64,000 bases of DNA from Desulfobacterales bacterium (lineage in GTDB: Bacteria > Desulfobacterota > Desulfobacteria > Desulfobacterales > JAFDDL01): the NCBI GenBank assembly GCA_034003325.1, contig JAVEYW010000003.1:62001-126000 (forward strand). The letters are read 5' to 3'. How positions within the stretch are numbered: the first letter of the stretch is position 1; every line of letters begins with the position of its first letter. Below are positions 45,067 to 55,059 of the stretch, one piece after another. The position numbers and the translations under genes are program-made. Under the pieces are notes generated by a model. That model had not been told where the DNA came from. It worked only from the letters and a program-made list of their open reading frames with translations, and did no database searches.

Positions 45067-45933
45067 CTATTCCTTTGATCCCTCGAAAAATTCGATTCGC
45101 AGAAAGGAACGGTATTTTGTCCACACATGATTTTGCGGGCCATGCCTGTCGTCTTGCGCTGCCAAATCATACCCCGCAGCAGGAACCAGAAGAAGCCAAC
45201 CGCCAGGTGCCCGGGCTATCGCCTGGCGCATCTGTTTAAAGGCGGATGGAAATACGAGCGCCTTTGCATCGTCCTTTAATCTGGCAATAAACTCATTCGG
45301 AATTTTCTGCCAGCCCAAGGCATCAAACCAGAAGCTTTCTTTTTCATGCGGTGGGAGCGATCTTCTGGCCTGTTGCTGCAACCAGAGGTCGCGTCCGCTA
45401 TAACATCGGTTCCAATCATTCATCGCCTCTTCGCTGTCAAAGGCCGTGATGAAAATGCGATAATGCAGATTCCGATACCAGTGCCGGATTCGCAGACTAT
45501 CCATCTCGCTTTTGAGGGCAACGTGTTTTCCAGCGTCTCTCAGTTCACGGATTTGCGGATTTTTCTTTACCGCGTTCCAGCGGGCCTCTCTTAAAGATAC
45601 GCTGCGCTCAAGGGACCATCGGAGTGTCCCGGCCCCCTGCCCCATGATTTGGAGAATATAGGCTGTGCCGCGCCCCTCTTGTCTTTTGCGGTATGTATTC
45701 ACCCAACGAGCCACCTTGTTGGCCACTTGCCTCGGCAACGCTCTCGGTTTTCGTTCGCCGGTTTTGATCTTTCCGAGCAAAAAATCACGAAATTCGGGGC
45801 CCTGGCCCTTTCTGAAGGTTTTATGTTCAAGAACATGAAGACGACTGGGAACCGGTATACCATGCGTACCCATGTAAGGGGCTGGTCCCGTGAAGCTGCG
45901 ACTGAGGAAAAATTCCTTGCCAATGTCACCCAT
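45067..45933 (-). CDS. Unknown soluble protein
   Basis: A 288-residue protein with no recognised motif, no membrane segment and only one cysteine. It contains many Trp and Arg residues and a middle ARWNAVKKNPQIRELRD region. An AAAGGAGGCG site precedes the ATG. It lies between recD and the PAS/HD-GYP gene on the same strand, so it may end the recCBD transcript, but no functional link is evident. Confidence 0.6.
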   Translation of the reverse strand: MGDIGKEFFLSRSFTGPAPYMGTHGIPVPSRLHVLEHKTFRKGQGPEFRDFLLGKIKTGERKPRALPRQVANKVARWVNTYRKRQEGRGTAYILQIMGQGAGTLRWSLERSVSLREARWNAVKKNPQIRELRDAGKHVALKSEMDSLRIRHWYRNLHYRIFITAFDSEEAMNDWNRCYSGRDLWLQQQARRSLPPHEKESFWFDALGWQKIPNEFIARLKDDAKALVFPSAFKQMRQAIARAPGGWLLLVPAAGYDLAAQDDRHGPQNHVWTKYRSFLRIEFFEGSKE

Positions 45934-46075
45934 GATTTAGCGCCTCCTTTTTTATCAAGAACGGGATATCTTTGTCGTTGAAAAACTTGCAAATCGCTAT
46001 TTATGTGGCGAATCAGGGCGCTCTTCCTTGATTCATACATATCACAAGCTGAATTGGATCAATAAAAAAAATGCG

Positions 46076-48007
46076 TTACCCCCCGGGGGGGAGTTTCATT
46101 GCCTTTTCTTCATCTCCGGACAAACCGGTGCCGAACGTTTTTTGTGAGAGTTGATCCCCTATTCCCGAAGCCCGTTGAACAGGCGTTTGAACCGCTTCCC
46201 GAACCAGAGGGGCCTCACCAAAAATGACAACGCTTTTACGCGCACGGGTGATTGCGGTGTAAAGTAATTCTCTGGTGATGATTCGGGAGCGCCGCGGCGG
46301 CAGAATCAACAAAACATGGTCAAACTCGGTCCCCTGACTCTTATGAACGCTCATGGCATACACGCTCTCATATTGCGGAAGCTTTGAAAGCGAAATATAT
46401 CGCAGCGATTGACCGGCGCCCTGAAAAAAAGCCCCCCATTGATTCTCTTCTGCCGGAGACGCGCCTATGATACCGATATCGCCATTAAAAAGCCCCAGTT
46501 GATAATCGTTCTGCGTTACCATAATGGGATGGCCCTCATCGTTGGCAGCAGGCTGCCGAATGGCGCCGAGGTTTCGTCTGATAATTTCCCTGACCGCGGC
46601 GTTGACGGCTTCGACCCCTGCCGGCCCTTTCCGGTGCGCGCATAACACCCGAAAAGTTTGAAATTGAAGGAGGCGGGCAAGTGGGTCTTGTTCCTTCATC
46701 AGCGGCATAAAGTGCGTCTCAATAAAGACGGGCAACACCTGCCGCAACAAATTCCGACTGCCTGCCTCGATCAGTGACACGTCTCTACAAGCATCATCCT
46801 TCAGACATGCCAGCGCATCCTCCGCATCGCCTCGATTGATGGCCCGTGAAAGCCGCCCGATACCGCTATGAAATCCGAAGCGGTAACTGTGCGTCAACTG
46901 AATGATGCAGTGGCTGATCCCGTTGCCCATATCGGAAGCCTTCGCCGTTGTTTGCGCGACAGGCCGGTGTAATTCCAAATCAACGCCCTGACAGATATCC
47001 CCCAAAATCGCACCAGCCTCCACGGATGACAACTGATCCTTGTCTCCAAGCAAAATAAGCCGCGCTTTCGCGGGCACCGCCTCGATCAGCCGGGTCATCA
47101 GGGGCAGATCGACCATCGAGGACTCGTCGATAACCAGCACATCGGCGGGAAGGGGTCTGGACGCAGTGTGGTGAAACCGGCCGGTCCCCTTTCCCCTGAC
47201 GCCAAGAAGCCGGTGAATGGTTTCGGCTTTTTCCGTAATGTATTCAAGAATGGGGGAATAATGGTTCCGCAAATAGTTATCCCTGGTCTTGGCTGCGCCG
47301 ATCGTCTCGGAAAGCCTCGCGGCCGCTTTTCCGGTGGGCGCGGCCAGCCGTATTCTCGGCAACGTCCCGTCCCGGTTCAGGGCTTGATCGATAATCAGGG
47401 CCAGCATTCGTATGACCGTCGTTGTTTTTCCAGTGCCGGGCCCGCCGGATACAATCGTCAGTCGATTTCGAACACTCTTTTCAACCGCCATGCGCTGCCG
47501 GTCCATTCCTTCAGTCGTTGATTTTTCTGAAAAAAAGCGGTTAAGCCCTTCGGACAAAAGCGTTTCGTTCACGTTGATCGCGCCGTGAGCGGCCCGTTGA
47601 CGCAATTGGTGAATGAGCCGTTGCTGATAATCCCAGTACCTGGCCAGATAAAGCCGGCCGGCCGAATCCATGACAAGGGGGGCTGTCGCCTCATTTCTAG
47701 CCACTAAAGGGCTTTTGGCCAGGGCGACGATCCAGGCCGATCTTTCCGGCCACAGCATCCCCGGCATGGCCTCGCCGGTTTCGCTGAAAACCGGGCAACC
47801 GGCCAGTCGCGCCACATTCACGCAGATATGCCCCTGCGCCGTATCCCTACTTGCCAGTGCGGCCGCCGTCAGCACCATGGGGTCGCTTTCTTCGGCCAAG
47901 CGGCCCACCGTGCATGCAAAATAATAATCAAGGGCCGAAAAATAGCCAGACCGAAATAATTTTTCCAGAAACGGCGACGGCGATTGTCCCTTATTTATGA
48001 CACCCAT
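46076..48007 (-). CDS. recD: Exodeoxyribonuclease V subunit alpha
   Basis: The 5'-3' helicase of RecBCD, 643 residues. Walker A is IVSGGPGTGKTTTVIRM, the DEXX box is LVIDESSMVDLP, then LLGDKDQLSSVEAG, and the late YAMSVHKSQGTEFDHVL is the SF1B helicase motif. The start is placed at 48007, four bases after the recB stop; the longer open frame runs inside recB. It completes the operon recC-recB-recD. Confidence 0.93.
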   Translation of the reverse strand: MGVINKGQSPSPFLEKLFRSGYFSALDYYFACTVGRLAEESDPMVLTAAALASRDTAQGHICVNVARLAGCPVFSETGEAMPGMLWPERSAWIVALAKSPLVARNEATAPLVMDSAGRLYLARYWDYQQRLIHQLRQRAAHGAINVNETLLSEGLNRFFSEKSTTEGMDRQRMAVEKSVRNRLTIVSGGPGTGKTTTVIRMLALIIDQALNRDGTLPRIRLAAPTGKAAARLSETIGAAKTRDNYLRNHYSPILEYITEKAETIHRLLGVRGKGTGRFHHTASRPLPADVLVIDESSMVDLPLMTRLIEAVPAKARLILLGDKDQLSSVEAGAILGDICQGVDLELHRPVAQTTAKASDMGNGISHCIIQLTHSYRFGFHSGIGRLSRAINRGDAEDALACLKDDACRDVSLIEAGSRNLLRQVLPVFIETHFMPLMKEQDPLARLLQFQTFRVLCAHRKGPAGVEAVNAAVREIIRRNLGAIRQPAANDEGHPIMVTQNDYQLGLFNGDIGIIGASPAEENQWGAFFQGAGQSLRYISLSKLPQYESVYAMSVHKSQGTEFDHVLLILPPRRSRIITRELLYTAITRARKSVVIFGEAPLVREAVQTPVQRASGIGDQLSQKTFGTGLSGDEEKAMKLPPGG

Positions 48008-48011
48008 TTTT

Positions 48012-51000
48012 TTATCCCCAAAACAAATTCGAAAGCGCGGTGATAAACGCCTTTGACGGCCTGTCCTTGTACACGCCGATATTCGGCCCGGTCTGCGGCG
48101 CCATGCCCCTGATGAATAAATAATAGACGCCGCCGAAGTGGGTATCATAGTCATAATCCGGCACCCGCGTGCCCAGATACCGGTGCAGGGCCACCGTGTA
48201 GAGATGGTATTGCAGAAAATAATGATGATCTGCCATGGCCCGCAACAGCGCATCCCGACCGTAATGACCGACGGTGTCGCCCAGATAATTCGATTTATAA
48301 TCCGCCAGATACCACTTGCCGTGGTATGAAAACACCAGATCCATAAACCCTTTGAGAAAGCCATCGATGGCCGGGAACTGCAACCGGGAGAGCCTTGTGA
48401 TATATTCCGAAGGAAGGCATTGTCCGGCATGTGCCGTGAAAACAGCGGCTAATCCGGCGGCGGTGATTCGCCCTTCCCTTTCGGGGTAACCTGTCGCCGG
48501 AAACACAAATTCTAGTTCATTCAAGCGATTCGCACCGGATATTCGACTGAGCGAGAGCCCCATTATATCCGCATCCAGCGGGCAATGAAGCGTATTGGTA
48601 AGGGCATGCACGACGGTATCAAGCCACTGCGGCGCCTGAAATCCGAACGCGGAAAGTTGATTCGACACGAGTGACGTGAATGCATGCTTATCGGCCGTCG
48701 TGAAATCCAAGTGCTCATAAAGCGTATGAAAAAAGATTCCGGCCTCAGCGCCCCGGCTGAAATCCGCGAGCAATATGCGCTCGCCGGTATCATGATCGGC
48801 CGCATCCATCCCCATAGTCTGGGAAATGCCGATGCGCTGGTCATGGTCAAACTCGGTTTTTTCTTCCATGAAGGACACATGGGCTGTTTCCGCAACCAAT
48901 CGTGAATAGCTTTCAATACGCCGGTGCTTCACAAAAACGCGTCGGGCTTTGCGGGCAACCAGGTTTTGCCCTTCATACGGCGCTCTTTCGTAGCGGCAAG
49001 CCGCCTCACTCGTCAGCGGTCGAAAAGATATGGCGCCTTTGGCATGAATCGCGAGGCGTTGCAGATCCGATAGTATTTGAGAATCATTCAGCGCCGCCAT
49101 ATGTCGGGCAATGGCATCCAAACCGGTATCGCCCTCAATCGAATGCAGCAAGTATCCAAGGGCGGACTGTTGAAAAGAATTCGCCGCCCCCCACACCACC
49201 CGGCAGGCATGCCGGGCACGAGTCAAGGCGACATAAAGAAGCCGCAGATTTTCGGCCATTTCTTCGAATCGAGCCAACTGAATATGGTCACTCAACTGAT
49301 CAGAGCCGAAATCAAACAGCGTTCGGGTCGTGTTCAACGGGTCATGGCAGACGACGGGCGGGCGGCTCATATGATACAGGCTGCTGTCCCACAGGTACGG
49401 CGCATAGACGACTGGGTATTGAAGCCCCTTGGCTTTATGAATCGTCACAACCTGCACGGCCATGGCATCGCTTTCCAGCCGCAATTCGTTCACATCGGCA
49501 GCCTCCCTTCGCCCGAAAATCTGCCGTTCGATCCAACCCAAAAGCCCGGCCGGCCCCAAGCGATTCCGGCTGCTGGCGGCATGCAACAATTCGGAAAGAT
49601 GCTGAAAATTGGTTACCCGCCGGTCCCCGTCCACAAGCTGGAGCAAGCCTTGCAGCAACGGAACGGACCGATGCGGCGGCTCAAGAGAAAACACTGCGCG
49701 AATCATTCGAATAAAACCGGACTCATGCCAGAGGCGATGCCAATCCCGAAAGCAAAGCGCCCACCATGCCCACTGCGCGTCTTCACTGCGAAGGACTGCG
49801 ATGTCGTTGCCGCACAGGCCGAATAAATCCGTGGCAAGCACATTTGAAATCAGCACATCGTCGGCCGGATTCAACACCGCCTTCAGAATCCGCCACATTT
49901 CAACCGCTTCTTTCGTGTCAAACACATTGTCCCCGCTGGTGATCACGCAGGGAAGCCCGACCCGCCGCATGGCGGCCTGAATGCGCCCGGCCTGCTGATT
50001 GGTTCTCACCAGAACGGCAACATCTCCCGGACCAAGTGGCGTTTTCCGCCCGGTCAGGTGGGCGTTTCCCGATACTAGCCGGGAAATATCCCGCGCGACC
50101 AGTCCCGGCAATTGCGCTTCCATCCATTCTTTGGGTATCAGCCCGTTTTTGTCGCTCGTGTTTTCATTCCGTTCAATAAAAAGAAACTCGAAGGCGGCAG
50201 CCGGGTTTCCATCGATTCTCAATTCATCCTGCGCACCGTCCCTGTGTATGGCGGGCGCAAATTGAATTTCTTTCAGGCCAAAGGGCCGGTGCACCCGTTC
50301 CGGGTCAAAGAGGGCATTGACAGCCGCAACCAGCGAGGGGTCCGAACGCCAGTTGGTATCAAGGCTGTAAATGGCGCCCTCGGCATCCGACACCGCCTGA
50401 AGATAGGCAAAAATATCCGCGCCTCGAAAAGCGTAAATCGATTGTTTGGGATCACCGATCAGAAAAAAGGGAGCACCTGTGCCCTGGTACACCCGCCGAA
50501 AGATTCGATACTGCGCCTGATCGGTATCCTGAAATTCATCAATCAGGGCGGCCCGAAAACGCTTTTGAATTTTTTCAGATAAAAGCGCGCCACCCGGACC
50601 GGCAAGGGCCCGGTCCAGAGCGAAAACCAGATCATCGAAAAACTGAACGGAGGTGTCCTTTTTTCGCTTTTCAAGAGCAAGCAGCGCCTCCTCGATAAAT
50701 CGTTGCTGAAACGCGGGCAGCCACTGATCAGCCACCGCGCATAAGCGCTCGCAGTGGTCAAAAAAGGGATGGGATAGCGGTGCCGGTGTCCCTTTTAGTT
50801 TTATCGCCTTTTCCGCCAGAATGGAGCGGGTAAACTTCTTAAGATCCATTTCACCCGGCAGTGTTGATGCGCGCTCACCTGAAAAATAGGCGGCCACGTT
50901 GTCCAGCCAGCGCTTCAGGTTCGCCTTGTTGTAACTTTGGCGATTAACGCCTGCGTGCGTTGTCAACAGCGACTTGATCTCGTCTTGACATGTTAGCCAA

Positions 51001-51647
51001 AGGCGCCTGGCCTCGCCATACAAACGGTCCAAGGCGGCCGGATTCGTTGCTTCCGCTGAAATTGCAGGCAAAAGGACGCGATCCGGTTTTCCGGCCACTC
51101 GGCGAAGCAACGCCGCCAGGACGCCGGGCGACATATTTTTTTCCTGCAGGTAGCGAACCAGCATTGCCGGCATTTCATAGACCGCCAGCGCCCAAAAATC
51201 CTGCGCAACCTCCTCATAAAGGGGTAGGGAATCAGTCTGAAGTTCGATGTCAAACGGCACACCGCTTTCAAATGCGTTTTCCGTCAGCATTCGCCGGCAA
51301 AACCCGTGAATGGTCATGACGGACGCCTCATCAAACCCGCTAAGGGCCGCCTGCAGAAAACGGACGGCCTTGTCCCTATCTCCGCCGACGGGCGTGAGCA
51401 GCGCCTGGTCCTTACATTCTTCCCGTAGAAGCGACAATGCCTTTCGCAGACGATCGCGAAGCCGTTCCCGAAGCTCCGCGGTGGCAGCTTCCGTAAAGGT
51501 GACCACGAGGATTTCGTTTACCGGATACCCCGTTAGCACCAGCCGCAAAAAGAGAGAGCCGATGGTGTGGGTTTTTCCGGTGCCCGCGGCGGCTTCAATA
51601 AGCTGCGTGCCGCCCAGGGGAATGGTCGCTGCATCCAATCGCTTCAT
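48012..51647 (-). CDS. recB: Exodeoxyribonuclease V subunit beta
   Basis: A 1211-residue helicase-nuclease. Walker A is AAAGTGKTHTIGSLFLRLV, motif II ALIDEFQDTDQAQYRIF, and VVTIHKAKGLQYPVVY and LLYVALTRARHACRV are later SF1A motifs. The C-terminal nuclease has WYLADYKSNYLG with the catalytic Asp-Lys pair. RecBCD repairs breaks and degrades foreign linear DNA. The recC stop overlaps its start by four bases (ATGA). Confidence 0.96.
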   Translation of the reverse strand: MKRLDAATIPLGGTQLIEAAAGTGKTHTIGSLFLRLVLTGYPVNEILVVTFTEAATAELRERLRDRLRKALSLLREECKDQALLTPVGGDRDKAVRFLQAALSGFDEASVMTIHGFCRRMLTENAFESGVPFDIELQTDSLPLYEEVAQDFWALAVYEMPAMLVRYLQEKNMSPGVLAALLRRVAGKPDRVLLPAISAEATNPAALDRLYGEARRLWLTCQDEIKSLLTTHAGVNRQSYNKANLKRWLDNVAAYFSGERASTLPGEMDLKKFTRSILAEKAIKLKGTPAPLSHPFFDHCERLCAVADQWLPAFQQRFIEEALLALEKRKKDTSVQFFDDLVFALDRALAGPGGALLSEKIQKRFRAALIDEFQDTDQAQYRIFRRVYQGTGAPFFLIGDPKQSIYAFRGADIFAYLQAVSDAEGAIYSLDTNWRSDPSLVAAVNALFDPERVHRPFGLKEIQFAPAIHRDGAQDELRIDGNPAAAFEFLFIERNENTSDKNGLIPKEWMEAQLPGLVARDISRLVSGNAHLTGRKTPLGPGDVAVLVRTNQQAGRIQAAMRRVGLPCVITSGDNVFDTKEAVEMWRILKAVLNPADDVLISNVLATDLFGLCGNDIAVLRSEDAQWAWWALCFRDWHRLWHESGFIRMIRAVFSLEPPHRSVPLLQGLLQLVDGDRRVTNFQHLSELLHAASSRNRLGPAGLLGWIERQIFGRREAADVNELRLESDAMAVQVVTIHKAKGLQYPVVYAPYLWDSSLYHMSRPPVVCHDPLNTTRTLFDFGSDQLSDHIQLARFEEMAENLRLLYVALTRARHACRVVWGAANSFQQSALGYLLHSIEGDTGLDAIARHMAALNDSQILSDLQRLAIHAKGAISFRPLTSEAACRYERAPYEGQNLVARKARRVFVKHRRIESYSRLVAETAHVSFMEEKTEFDHDQRIGISQTMGMDAADHDTGERILLADFSRGAEAGIFFHTLYEHLDFTTADKHAFTSLVSNQLSAFGFQAPQWLDTVVHALTNTLHCPLDADIMGLSLSRISGANRLNELEFVFPATGYPEREGRITAAGLAAVFTAHAGQCLPSEYITRLSRLQFPAIDGFLKGFMDLVFSYHGKWYLADYKSNYLGDTVGHYGRDALLRAMADHHYFLQYHLYTVALHRYLGTRVPDYDYDTHFGGVYYLFIRGMAPQTGPNIGVYKDRPSKAFITALSNLFWG

Positions 51648-54600
51648 GAATCGCCCCCGTTCAGCGATAGTTCAGCGTCGACAAGAGGGCCGCACACCCG
51701 CATCGCAAGTTCCGGAAAGGACCATTCCGGCTGCTTCGGGTCGAACCCGAGCGGATCTGCGTCTCCGAATACCTTAAGAACCACAGGAGAATCCCCTTCC
51801 GCCTCAGGCGAAAATCTTCCGCCCCGCCACCTTTTCCGGGCAGCCGCCATGGCCGCACTCGGCGCATTCGCCGGGTCTGCGCGCTTGAAACTCGATGCAT
51901 AGCAATAAGCAACAACCGGGAAAAACGGGAGTGCCACGCGATGCCCCAACCGATAGAGTCGAAGGAGGTCCAGCAATAAAGAGGGGGCCTTTTCCGGTAT
52001 CGGCGCCAGTTCGTATCGTTCTGCCCCCTGTTTGTTTCGGCCGATCAATATGGATTTTTTGGGAATTCCCGCTTGAGTCGTGCAATTGAGAATCAGATGG
52101 GAAATCCAGAGCGCCATTTTCCGCCGCTCCGTCACGGCGCCAAAGGTGCAGCAAATCCGCGCAGAGGGATAAAGATTCTCCATCTCACCGACGAGTTGGA
52201 CGCCGTTGATTGAAAGTGAAACGCTGAGGGGTGCCAGTGGTGTCTCCGTGAGCGCCTCCCGAACCGCCGCCGCAACGGGTTGAACCTGACTGAGAAGATC
52301 ATCCCGCAGACATTCCCCAGGGGTTCCCGGGGGAAGCACGCCTTGTCCGTGAATGACCGGCAGCATGTCCGCCATCTCCCGACCGGCAACCCATCCGGCC
52401 AAAAGGTCTTCCCCGATCAAATGGCGACGAACTCCCATTAGCGACATCGGTTCTCTGTCGTCAATTTCTTCGGGGGGTCCCTGAAAAACGATACCGAGCC
52501 GGGCCTGAAGCAAAAAGGCGACCGGCAGCTTGAAAAACCGCTCCAGATCCATCAAATGAACCGAATCGGAGAATGCGTCCGGTTCTGAAAGCGGCACGCA
52601 AAAAAACGGTGAAAGATTTCGTTTCGGTCCTGCAAGGGCCATGGCGCCCTTAAGATGTGCCTCGGAATAACTGAATCGTTCCGTCTGGCCCGCTTGAAAA
52701 TACGCCGGGTCAAAGGGCTGCAGCGGATGGCGAATCACCAGGTGATCCCGCAAGGTTCTATTCATCTCGGCGGCTGCACTCAGCTCAAGATAAAACCCTT
52801 CTTCGATGCAATCCAACAGCTCGTCCACCACCACCGAAGGCGGCATCGGTGTATTATCCCGAATGGCCTGCCCGACGAAAAAGATAAGAAAGCGGTTCCT
52901 GGCCGAGAGAAGCGCTTCTAAAAACAGGTACCGGTCATCGTTCCGTACCGACCGATCCCCTTTTCTCGGCGTAACGCCCGTCAAGTCAAAACCGGCCGGC
53001 TGCCTGTTTCGAGGATAAGCGCCGTCATTCATTCCCAAAAGGCAGACCACCTTGAACGGAATGCTTCTCATGGGCAGCAGGTTGCAAAAGGTCACTCCGC
53101 CGGATAAAAAGCCATGAACGGACGGGCGCTGTTTGAAGGCTTCCACCAGCATTTGGTGAATCACATTCAACCCAAACGGCGCTTCAAACCCACCGGTCAA
53201 AGCCGTTTGTGCCAGCGTGCTCAAAAGTTCCCTGATCATCAAATGCTCACGGGCTGTTTCATCATCGTTCATCACGATGCTGGAAAGCATTTCCAGAAGA
53301 AATTCACGCCAGCCGGCAGCGGTTCGATTCTCCAGAAGCCCTGTCAGAATGGGAAAAAGCGTTTCGCAAAAATCAACCACCTTGCCGAGGCATTCGGTTT
53401 CTTTTCCTTCGATCTCCGTGTAGGGCAACACCCCGCCGAAAAGGGGTGCGCTTTGCGCCGGCATGGCAATGCCCAGAAGCAGCCGGTCCAGCCCGAACCG
53501 CCAGGTATTCTGATGCACGGCCGGTTGCCCAAAAGCCGCCCGGTGCGCTGCATTCTGCCCCCAGCGGATACCGGTCTCGGCGATCCATTTTCGGGCCGTC
53601 TCCAGCTCTTCAACCGAGAGCGCAAATCGTCGCCTTACCGGTTCCAAGGCAAGCAGATCCAGTACGTCCCTTACCTGCAACCGGGTTCGGGCAAGCCCGA
53701 GAAGCTGAAGAAACGCCTGCGCGACCGGGCTTTCCTCGGCACGCCCGCGATCGCTGATGGCATAGGGAATTAAGTTCTCCGAAGGGGCTGACGTGCTAAA
53801 GACCGCTTCGATGAAAGGGGCATATTCGGTAATATCTGGTACCATCACCACCACATCCCCGGGAGAAATGGTGGGATCTTGATGAAAAATATTCAGAAGC
53901 TGATCCTGAAGCACCTGCACTTCCCGCATGGGACCATGGCAACTATGAATCCTTATGGACTCGTCATCGGATGGCATCGCAAGGGGCGGCACCGCGCCGA
54001 TTCGCCGCAGGCGAAGATTCAGTATGTCGGATTGTATCGTGTGAAGCAGATTCGGCTGACCCGCTCTTTCAGGGTCTTCATAGAGTTCTTCGGCCGGCGA
54101 CACATAGTCCGCTGATTCTTCCAATATGCATTGAAAATCTCTTCCCGACTTGCCCAAAGAAGATAACAATGCGTGCCCCTCCTCCATATAGAGGGCCTCA
54201 TCCACCAGGGCCTCCCCTGCCCCCGCCCGGCTCCATTCTCGAAGCATTTCTTTTTTGGATTGAACATAGGCCCAATATTCCCTGGACGGGTTGAGTAAAA
54301 AGAGATGAACCGGAATTTCATCCGGGAGCGCGGAAAGCACTTTCAGATAAAGTGGCGGCAGTGTAGAAATACCGAAGAGAGATATGCGGTGAGGCAAGTC
54401 TTTAAGCCGCCCGGTTCCATCTTGAATGAGCTTAAAAAACAGCTTGGTCACGGCAGCAACGTGCACCCGGCCGTGTTGTTCAACCAGCGCCCGCCAAAGC
54501 ACCGGTTGCCAACTGTCTTCCGGTGTAACCGAAGCGGTTCCGCCCGGCGTTTCCCATGCCAGCACCATGTCGGGCCGATACACGGCGTACCGGTCAAAGG

Positions 54601-55000
54601 TATCTGCAATGCGCCGGGCCAGCTGAAATTGTTTGATGCCATGGCTATCGTCCGCCAGATAATAAGACAGGGTACCAAATTCCGGGCGACGCAGCAGCTT
54701 CGGCAAGAGGTCCATGATCGACCAGGTGAGAACATTTGGTTCAAACAGGCTGGTATCCGGGCAGGATTCGCCCATGACGGCATGAAAAATGTTTTCTATC
54801 AGGGCTCTGGGATAGGGTTGATACACATTGGCCCAGATTCCGGTCCTCCGGGATACTTCCAATCCCAGCCAAACGCCGAGCCCCTGCGTCTGCACGCCCA
54901 CCCATTCGGGCATATGCGGTGACGGCAGTGGCGCACTGAGCACTTCGGCCAGTCCGTCCACAAGCCTTTCCATTTGATTGCTCTGGTAAACCAATAACAT
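51644..55000 (-). CDS. recC: Exodeoxyribonuclease V subunit gamma
   Basis: A 1118-residue RecC, the Chi-recognition and scaffold subunit with an inactive helicase fold. Recognisable segments are VGVQTQGLGVWLGLEVSRRTG, FGISTLPPLYLKVLSALPDE, IHSCHGPMREVQVLQDQLL, FCNLLPMRSIPFKVVCLLGM and AYPRNRQPAGFDL. The length is normal. It lies 59 bases after the M19 dipeptidase, so the peptide operon may read into recCBD. Confidence 0.94.
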   Translation of the reverse strand: MLLVYQSNQMERLVDGLAEVLSAPLPSPHMPEWVGVQTQGLGVWLGLEVSRRTGIWANVYQPYPRALIENIFHAVMGESCPDTSLFEPNVLTWSIMDLLPKLLRRPEFGTLSYYLADDSHGIKQFQLARRIADTFDRYAVYRPDMVLAWETPGGTASVTPEDSWQPVLWRALVEQHGRVHVAAVTKLFFKLIQDGTGRLKDLPHRISLFGISTLPPLYLKVLSALPDEIPVHLFLLNPSREYWAYVQSKKEMLREWSRAGAGEALVDEALYMEEGHALLSSLGKSGRDFQCILEESADYVSPAEELYEDPERAGQPNLLHTIQSDILNLRLRRIGAVPPLAMPSDDESIRIHSCHGPMREVQVLQDQLLNIFHQDPTISPGDVVVMVPDITEYAPFIEAVFSTSAPSENLIPYAISDRGRAEESPVAQAFLQLLGLARTRLQVRDVLDLLALEPVRRRFALSVEELETARKWIAETGIRWGQNAAHRAAFGQPAVHQNTWRFGLDRLLLGIAMPAQSAPLFGGVLPYTEIEGKETECLGKVVDFCETLFPILTGLLENRTAAGWREFLLEMLSSIVMNDDETAREHLMIRELLSTLAQTALTGGFEAPFGLNVIHQMLVEAFKQRPSVHGFLSGGVTFCNLLPMRSIPFKVVCLLGMNDGAYPRNRQPAGFDLTGVTPRKGDRSVRNDDRYLFLEALLSARNRFLIFFVGQAIRDNTPMPPSVVVDELLDCIEEGFYLELSAAAEMNRTLRDHLVIRHPLQPFDPAYFQAGQTERFSYSEAHLKGAMALAGPKRNLSPFFCVPLSEPDAFSDSVHLMDLERFFKLPVAFLLQARLGIVFQGPPEEIDDREPMSLMGVRRHLIGEDLLAGWVAGREMADMLPVIHGQGVLPPGTPGECLRDDLLSQVQPVAAAVREALTETPLAPLSVSLSINGVQLVGEMENLYPSARICCTFGAVTERRKMALWISHLILNCTTQAGIPKKSILIGRNKQGAERYELAPIPEKAPSLLLDLLRLYRLGHRVALPFFPVVAYCYASSFKRADPANAPSAAMAAARKRWRGGRFSPEAEGDSPVVLKVFGDADPLGFDPKQPEWSFPELAMRVCGPLVDAELSLNGGDS

Positions 55001-55059
55001 AGGTATTCCTTGCGGTGTCGCGGGCTACTTAGAAATATGCTCGACCCGGTCAAGTTCCG

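Noticed and set aside
48902..49826. Two long plus-strand frames (270 and 249 codons)
   Set aside because: They lie inside recB on the opposite strand, which shows conserved helicase motifs.
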